From PALSA-693 sp963834725 (GTDB taxonomy: Bacteria; Actinomycetota; Acidimicrobiia; Acidimicrobiales; Palsa-688): DNA of 64,000 nucleotides. The DNA lies in assembly GCA_963834725.1 (NCBI GenBank), contig CAWICN010000001.1, positions 434,001 to 498,000 of the forward strand, written 5' to 3'. Both the position numbers and the translations under genes were made by a program. The notes beneath the pieces are model-generated. The model was not told the origin of the DNA, searched no databases, and was given only the letters and a program-made list of their open reading frames with translations. Each line of letters opens with the position of its first letter. Positions within the stretch are counted from its first letter, which is position 1. Positions 59,109 through 64,000 of the stretch are shown piece by piece.

Positions 59109-60809
59109 TTACACGCCTGCGTCGCGGCCCAAGCCGTTTGGGCTCTTTCTCGGATCTCGCTTCCGACCCCCTGCGTCCACGACAAAGTCCTTGAGATCCT
59201 CGACCGCGGCCTCCGCATGGCGCTTGTAGGCGACAAAGCCACCAATGAACGTGACCGGCTGTCGGGCCTTGCCGGGGATATTCGCACCCAGCCACCAGCT
59301 GTTCGCCCGGGGCAACAGTGTTCGCTCGACCGCCTGAGTGATGATCGTGCACCACTCCGTCTCGGCGTCCAGGGTCGGCTCCACCGTCTCTCCCCCGGCC
59401 TTCTTCAAGGCGGCAATGAGCCGCAGAATGTACGTTACCTGGTAATCGCCCAGCAACGGAGGCGAGAACAGGGCGCTTGGACTCTGAACGCTGTTGAGAA
59501 AGAAGAAGTTCGGGAAGCCCGTAGTCATCATTCCCAGGTGGGTCATCGCGCCGTCCTGCCAGTACTCTCGCAAGAGCCGACCATGCCGTCCCCGGATCTC
59601 GATGCGCGTCAAACAACCGCTTCCGGCGTCAAACCCGGTTGCACAGATCAGAACGTCCAGGGGGTACTCTGCACCGCTGGTGAGGTGGACACTCGTGCCG
59701 GAAACGCTCGCGATCGGGTCCGACCTGGTATCAACGAGATGGACGTTCTCCCGGTTAAAGGTCTCGTAGTACCCGTACTGGCCAGGTGGTCGCCGCGTGA
59801 AAGGAGGATGCTCCGGAATCAGCAGCGTCGCCACATCCTGGTCGATCACGATCTCCCGGATCTTCTTCTCGAGGAACTGCCGCAGCGTGTCATTCGCCGC
59901 CTCCTCGGTCTGGAGGTCGGTGAAGCACCCCCCAATGGCGATGGCGTCGTGCGACCACCGCTCTTCGTACTCGCGCTCACGTTCCTCGGCGGAAACCTCG
60001 AGCGCCTTTCGCTCCGACGGGGGAGTCAACGTCATGTCGCGCAGGACGACCCCTGCGCCGGGCCAGTCGTGCTCGAGGCGCCGTACGGTTGGATACATCT
60101 CCTTGACTCGTGCCTCGTAGTCCGGAGGCATCGGCATGTTCCGCATCGGGAAGCACCAGTTGGGCGTCCTCTGGAACAGGAACAGCTCACCGACTTCCTT
60201 GGCCAGTTCGGGAACGAGCTGGACTGCGGTCGCGCCGGCTCCGATGACGCCGACCCGCCGGCCCGCCAGATCGACGCCTTGATGTGGCCATTGGCTGGTG
60301 TGAATCAGCTCGCCGCCGAATGTCTGGAGCCCCGAGATATCCGGCCAGTAAGTGTCCGACAGGAAACCAACCGCCATGATGCAATAGCGACATCGGTAGT
60401 GGCGTCCCTCATTCGTCGTCAGCTGCCACGTCGCGGTGCTCTCGTCGAATCGGGCGGTTTGGACAAAGGAATTGAACGTTATGTCTTTACGCAGATCGAG
60501 ACGGTCCGCAACCCATTCCAGGTACCTCAAGACGTCGGACTGCTTGGAGTAGCGCTCGGCCCACTTCCATTCCTGCTGGAGCTCCTCCGAGAAGGCATAG
60601 GAATACTCCATGCTCTCGATGTCGACCCGTGCGCCAGGATAGCGATTCCAGTACCAGGTACCCCCGAGGCCACCCCCGCCCTCGAGTACGTGGACGCTGT
60701 AGCCGTGCGATCTGAAGCGGTAGAGGGCGTTAAGTCCCCCGAAGCCGGCGCCGACAACGATGACTTCATAATCGAGTTGGTCGGCGACCGATGCCGACTC
60801 GCTCGTCAT
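59109..60809 (-). CDS. Baeyer-Villiger-type flavin monooxygenase (CHMO family)
   Basis: 566 aa from ATG 60809 with GGAGGTACATCAAAG upstream. FAD motif VIVVGAGFGGLNALYRFRSH, GGTWYWNRYPGARVDIESME, the fingerprint FGGELIHTSQWP, NADPH motif VGVIGAGATAVQLVPELAKE and LICATGFDAGSG are all present. These enzymes insert an oxygen next to a ketone carbonyl to give an ester or lactone. The following hydrolase gene, 4 nt downstream, would open it. Substrate may be cyclic, aromatic or steroid ketone. Confidence 0.95.
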   Translation of the reverse strand: MTSESASVADQLDYEVIVVGAGFGGLNALYRFRSHGYSVHVLEGGGGLGGTWYWNRYPGARVDIESMEYSYAFSEELQQEWKWAERYSKQSDVLRYLEWVADRLDLRKDITFNSFVQTARFDESTATWQLTTNEGRHYRCRYCIMAVGFLSDTYWPDISGLQTFGGELIHTSQWPHQGVDLAGRRVGVIGAGATAVQLVPELAKEVGELFLFQRTPNWCFPMRNMPMPPDYEARVKEMYPTVRRLEHDWPGAGVVLRDMTLTPPSERKALEVSAEEREREYEERWSHDAIAIGGCFTDLQTEEAANDTLRQFLEKKIREIVIDQDVATLLIPEHPPFTRRPPGQYGYYETFNRENVHLVDTRSDPIASVSGTSVHLTSGAEYPLDVLICATGFDAGSGCLTRIEIRGRHGRLLREYWQDGAMTHLGMMTTGFPNFFFLNSVQSPSALFSPPLLGDYQVTYILRLIAALKKAGGETVEPTLDAETEWCTIITQAVERTLLPRANSWWLGANIPGKARQPVTFIGGFVAYKRHAEAAVEDLKDFVVDAGGRKRDPRKSPNGLGRDAGV

Positions 60810-61165
60810 CTTTGATGTACCTCCCCTCTTCCGAGCGCTCGCACCGGTCCTGACAACAGCCTCAGCTTCCGGGTGATGGCCGGTGAGTGCGCACTCCGGT
60901 GGACTTCGGACTGACGCGAACCGTAACACGCCGTCAGCAGACGCCACAAGAGGGCGCAGCTGCTGCTGACAGCCAAAGTCCCGCACAGCAACAGAGAGTC
61001 TGTGGGGGGATCGCACCCGGTGGATTCTCCATGTGGCCACCCAGAAAGTGGCCGCTATTTAGGTTTAGGAAGGCAGCAGGTGGCGGATTTGCACGGTGTT
61101 GGGGCGCCGGCAGACCGGACTGCAACAGCTTCCGACCTTGACGATCCAGTTCGCGGATACGGGTT
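60810..61165. other. Intergenic region, no gene seen
   Basis: About 355 bases between the monooxygenase start and the decarboxylase end, both on the minus strand. The stretch 60910-61080 is GC-rich with runs of CAGCAG and AGTGGCCG. No clear terminator or operator was recognised. A promoter for the monooxygenase-hydrolase pair is expected here. Confidence 0.4.
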
Positions 61166-62764
61166 TCAGTACAGCGCCTCGAGGGTGGCGTCTACTGCGA
61201 CGGTCGTCATTGTCGGACCAGGCGCAGCAAGAGCCCGCTCGAGGGCGGCGGCGAGCTCTTCGGCGCGCTCGACGTGTCTGGCCGGGCAGCCAAAACCGGC
61301 CGCGACGGCTGAGGCGTCCAGGCCGGGAAGGTCGACGCCTGGCGGGTCCTTGACGCCGAACGTCGCGCCGAGCGCCTTCAGCGCCAGGTAGGCGCGGTTG
61401 TCGAGCACGATGAAGGCGATCGGCAGCTCGAGCTGGACTGCGGTCCAGAGCGCCTGAATCGAGTACATGCTCGAACCCTCGCCGAGCAGGCAGAGCACGC
61501 GCCGGCCCGGCGATCCGAGGGCGACCCCGACCGATGCGGGAAGGCCCCACCCGAGGCCGCCGCTGGCAGCGGCGTAGAACCCCCTGGGGATTGTGATCGG
61601 CAGGTGGTCGTGCATGGCCTTGCGGTGCGTCGGCGCCTCCTCCACGACCACCGCGTCGTCCGGCATCAGCCTGCGTACGGTCGTCATCACCAGCTCCGCT
61701 CGGATCGGATCACTCGCCCCGGACGCGGGCGATTCGACGCGAGCCACCGGTGCGGGGCGGTCACTCGGCGCCGAGCGGTCGGCCGCCGTGAGCTGCTCGA
61801 GCAGGCTCGCGAGCGCGGGGCGAAGCGTGGTGATGACGGCGCACCCGGCGGACGCCCGCGCCGCCGCGGAGGGATCGTCGGTCAGCTGGAACAGGACCAC
61901 GTCGTCCGGTAGCCGCGATCCCTCGCTGTGCACGTGGTAAGTGAACACCGGCGCCCCGAGCACCACGATCAGGTCGTGCCCGGCCAGCCGGGCCACGAGC
62001 TTCGAGCGCTCTGCCTCCAGAAATCCCGCGAATGACGGGTGATCCTCAGGGAACCCGCAGCGACTCGACAAGGGCGCGACCCACACGGTCGCGCCAACCC
62101 GCTCGGCCAGCGCGATCGTCTCCTGCCAGGCGTCGTCGCGATCGACGCCGGCGCCGACGACGAGGCAAGGGCGCTGCGCTCGGTGCAGCGCGGCCGCGAG
62201 CGCATCCAGCGCGACCGAATCCGCGCTCAGGTCGCCGTGGACCGTGCGAGCAGGAACAGGCTTGGTCTCCGCGTCCCAGTCGTCCTCAGGGATCGATACA
62301 AACACGGGCCCCCGCGGGCGCGCCATCGCCTCGAGGTAGGCGCGCCCGATCGCCGCCGGAACGTCCTGGGCGCGGGCCGGCTCCGACGCCCACTTGACGT
62401 AGGGACGCGGGAACAGGGTCGCGTCCTGCGCGAACAGATAGGGCTCACCGGGCAGCAACGCGCGCGTCTGCTGACCGGCGGTGATCACCAGCGGGGTGTA
62501 GTTGCGCATCGCGGTGAAGATGGAACCGAGGGCGTGCCCAACGCCGATCGCCGAATGCAGGTTGACAAACCCCGCATTGCCGCTGGCCTGCGCAAAGCCG
62601 TCGGCCATAGCGACCGCCGAGCTCTCCTGCAGGGCAAGCACGTAGCGAAAGTCCTCCGGCCAATCGCGGAAGAATCGGAGCTCGGTCGACCCGGGGTTGC
62701 CGAACACCGTCGTCATCCCCAGCTGGCGCATCAGCGCGTGGGTTGCAGCGCGGACGCTGGTCAC
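61166..62764 (-). CDS. Benzoylformate-decarboxylase-like ThDP enzyme
   Basis: 532 aa. GTG 62764 overlaps the stop of a 41-aa frame (GTGA). Active-site residues known for benzoylformate decarboxylase line up: S26 (FGNPGSTEL), E47 (LALQESSAVAMADGF), H70 (NLHSAIGVGHALG) and the His in GAPVFTYHVHSEG. The ThDP motif reads GEGSSMYSIQALWTAVQ; GDG is usual, so the metal-ligand Asp is Glu here. It would decarboxylate aryl or alkyl 2-oxo acids to aldehydes. The acyl-CoA synthetase upstream belongs to the same operon. Confidence 0.88.
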   Translation of the reverse strand: MTSVRAATHALMRQLGMTTVFGNPGSTELRFFRDWPEDFRYVLALQESSAVAMADGFAQASGNAGFVNLHSAIGVGHALGSIFTAMRNYTPLVITAGQQTRALLPGEPYLFAQDATLFPRPYVKWASEPARAQDVPAAIGRAYLEAMARPRGPVFVSIPEDDWDAETKPVPARTVHGDLSADSVALDALAAALHRAQRPCLVVGAGVDRDDAWQETIALAERVGATVWVAPLSSRCGFPEDHPSFAGFLEAERSKLVARLAGHDLIVVLGAPVFTYHVHSEGSRLPDDVVLFQLTDDPSAAARASAGCAVITTLRPALASLLEQLTAADRSAPSDRPAPVARVESPASGASDPIRAELVMTTVRRLMPDDAVVVEEAPTHRKAMHDHLPITIPRGFYAAASGGLGWGLPASVGVALGSPGRRVLCLLGEGSSMYSIQALWTAVQLELPIAFIVLDNRAYLALKALGATFGVKDPPGVDLPGLDASAVAAGFGCPARHVERAEELAAALERALAAPGPTMTTVAVDATLEALY

Positions 62765-62886
62765 CCGACGCGCTCGCCGGCGATCCAGTTGCCTTCGAGG
62801 TTCGCGATCAGCGCCGGGGAGTACCGGCCGCGCCCTGGCCGGCGCATCCCGTCGGTAATCGGCCCGTACGCGTCGACGGGATCCAT
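62761..62886 (-). CDS. Possible 41-aa coupled protein
   Basis: ATG 62886 lies 4 nt after the synthetase stop (62891), and the TGA overlaps the GTG of the decarboxylase. It encodes MDPVDAYGPITDGMRRPGRG, then RYSPALIANLEGNWIAGERV. The last part resembles the beginning of an aldehyde dehydrogenase, which would fit an aldehyde-producing operon, but it may be coincidental. It could be a remnant or a real small protein. Confidence 0.4.
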   Translation of the reverse strand: MDPVDAYGPITDGMRRPGRGRYSPALIANLEGNWIAGERVG

Positions 62887-62890
62887 CGCG

Positions 62891-64000
62891 CTAGGCCCCG
62901 GCGATGGCCGTCGCGTGCCCCTCCCAGTGGACAGCGCGCAGCTCTCGCTTCAGCACCTTGCCGGCCGCGGACTTGGGCAGTGGCTCGGTCCGGAGCTCGA
63001 TCTGCTTGGGCACCTTGTAGCCAGCAATCAGCTTTCGGCAATGGGCGACCAGCTCTTCGGGCTCGACCTCAGTCCGAGGCACGACCACCGCGTAGACGGC
63101 TTCGCCCCAGTGCTCGTCGGGAACACCGAAGACCGCCGCCTCGAGCACTGCGGGGTGCGCATACAGCGCCTCCTCGACCTCAGTCCCGTAGACATTCTCG
63201 CCACCAGTCACGATCATGTCCTTCGCCCGATCGACGAGGTACAAGCGGTCGCGCTCGTCGAGGTAGCCGAGATCGCCGCTGTGGTACCGGCCATCGCAGA
63301 GCGCCTCAGCCGTCGCCTCCGGCTTGTTCCAGTATCCGAGCATCACGTTCGGGCCCCCTACCAGCACCTCGCCGACCTCACCACTCGCCACCGGCTCGCC
63401 GGTGGGGCCGCCCAACTCGACCTCGACGCCCGGCACGGCTTGGCCACAGGAGCGGATCCACGATTGATCCAGCAGCTGCTCCTCGTGACGCAGCGCGGTC
63501 ACGATCGGCGCGGTCTCGGTCGCCCCATACATGTGCAGCAGCTCGATCTGGGGGAAGGCCGCGTGCGCACGACGCAACGTCTCGGTCGCAATTGGTGAGC
63601 CGCCGTGAGCGATCCCCCGCAGCGACGAAAGCTGGCGCGGGCGAGCCAGTTGCTCATCCGTAAGGGCGGAGAGCATCGTCGGGACCAGCAGCGTGTGGGT
63701 CACGCCATGCTCGGCGATCAGATCGAGCGCCGCCGCCGGGTCGAAGCTGCCCAGCACGACCTGGTGCCCCGACTGCCATTCGGTCGCAAGGACCGCAAGC
63801 GAGCCGGCGGCGTGAAACAACGGGGCGGCGACAAGCCAGCGAGTGGTGGGCTCGAACGCCCAAACCGCCTGAAAATGGATCGCGTTCGCAACTAGGTTGC
63901 GGTGCGAGAGCATCACGCCCTTCGCTTTGCCGGTTGTCCCTCCCGTGTAGAACAGTCCGGCGAGATCCCCCTCGTCACATTCGACGAAAGCCCGCTCTGG
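62891..64000 (-). CDS. AMP-dependent acyl-CoA synthetase, C-terminal part (runs off the window end)
   Basis: The frame is open across the window end. It includes the P-loop AGLFYTGGTTGKAKGVMLSH, then LLHMYGATETAPIVTALRHE, GYWNKPEATAEALCDGRYHS and GDLGYLDERDRLYLVDRAKD (motif with the ribose-binding Asp/Arg), and the C-terminal domain with PKQIELRTEPLPKSAAGKVL carrying the adenylation Lys. It activates a carboxylic acid with ATP and CoA. The N-terminal third, which fixes the acyl pocket, is outside. It is probably the first listed gene of the operon with the decarboxylase. Confidence 0.9.
   Translation of the reverse strand, partial: PERAFVECDEGDLAGLFYTGGTTGKAKGVMLSHRNLVANAIHFQAVWAFEPTTRWLVAAPLFHAAGSLAVLATEWQSGHQVVLGSFDPAAALDLIAEHGVTHTLLVPTMLSALTDEQLARPRQLSSLRGIAHGGSPIATETLRRAHAAFPQIELLHMYGATETAPIVTALRHEEQLLDQSWIRSCGQAVPGVEVELGGPTGEPVASGEVGEVLVGGPNVMLGYWNKPEATAEALCDGRYHSGDLGYLDERDRLYLVDRAKDMIVTGGENVYGTEVEEALYAHPAVLEAAVFGVPDEHWGEAVYAVVVPRTEVEPEELVAHCRKLIAGYKVPKQIELRTEPLPKSAAGKVLKRELRAVHWEGHATAIAGA

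Noticed and set aside
58854..60815. 653-codon open frame on the plus strand
   Set aside because: Antisense of the Baeyer-Villiger monooxygenase, which has all its fingerprints on the minus strand.
62039..63598. 519-codon open frame on the plus strand
   Set aside because: Antisense of the decarboxylase and synthetase genes; no motif.
1..64000. CRISPR array, rRNA or tRNA genes
   Set aside because: No regularly spaced repeats or tRNA-like cloverleaf with conserved TTCGA arms were seen by eye. A covariance search could still find one.

Overview
The window comes from a high-GC soil- or sediment-type actinobacterium. The evidence is strong GC bias at third codon positions, frequent GTG/TTG starts with GGAGG ribosome sites, ECF sigma/anti-sigma pairs, several luciferase-like (LLM) flavin monooxygenases, a deazaflavin/F420-type reductase, CaiB CoA-transferase, P450, SRPBCC/ArsR pairs and phytanoyl-CoA-type dioxygenases. 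Genus cannot be read from the sequence. No rRNA, tRNA or CRISPR array was seen. || Layout. 1-1.2 kb: 5' end of an ECF sigma gene, divergent from a small secreted protein. 1.3-5.4 kb: the most unusual locus, an SMC/Rad50-like ATPase fused to a class III nucleotide cyclase domain, divergent by 8 nt from a small HEPN-like helical protein that is translationally coupled to a DUF1361 membrane protein. 5.4-12.7 kb: CoA-transferase, a degenerate phosphotransferase, and a coupled CaiB / P450 / 33-aa ORF / beta-hydroxyacid dehydrogenase cluster behind an internally deleted enoyl-CoA hydratase. 13-17.2 kb: two sigma/anti-sigma pairs (one sigma frameshifted). 17.4-24 kb: stress/redox genes mostly on the minus strand (methyltransferase, SDR, hemerythrin remnant, Zn-alcohol dehydrogenase, FAD-disulfide reductase, RsbW-like kinase). 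24-32 kb: crotonase and a run of broken genes (CheB, NDMA-dependent alcohol dehydrogenase, PPK2, F420-type reductase). 32-38.5 kb: amino-acid-type binding lipoprotein, MFS exporter, ArsR/SRPBCC operon with two operator-like sites, LLM oxidoreductase. 38.6-40.9 kb: an intact IS1634/IS4-type insertion sequence with a coupled WYL-like passenger gene. 41-49.9 kb: SRPBCC, SnoaL, a cyclase-STAND regulator, two phytanoyl-CoA dioxygenase-like genes, VOC and DinB proteins. 50-54.5 kb: four overlapping genes (three LLM monooxygenases and a GNAT acetyltransferase) resembling sulfur-scavenging operons. 54.7-64 kb: D-threonine-aldolase-like enzyme, three alpha/beta hydrolases, a Baeyer-Villiger monooxygenase directly followed by one hydrolase, a benzoylformate-decarboxylase-like enzyme and the 3' part of an acyl-CoA synthetase. 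|| How the genes work together. Most of the window is peripheral catabolism: ketone oxidation to ester plus hydrolysis, CoA activation and transfer, crotonase and beta-hydroxyacid steps, and desulfurisation-type monooxygenation, with small regulatory pairs interspersed. || A second theme is gene damage. At least a dozen genes carry single-base frameshifts, often at short G, C or A runs, or clean internal deletions (enoyl-CoA hydratase, hemerythrin, SDR, alcohol dehydrogenase, PPK2). Single-base shifts could be long-read consensus errors. The internal deletions are harder to explain that way and suggest real decay or assembly collapse.
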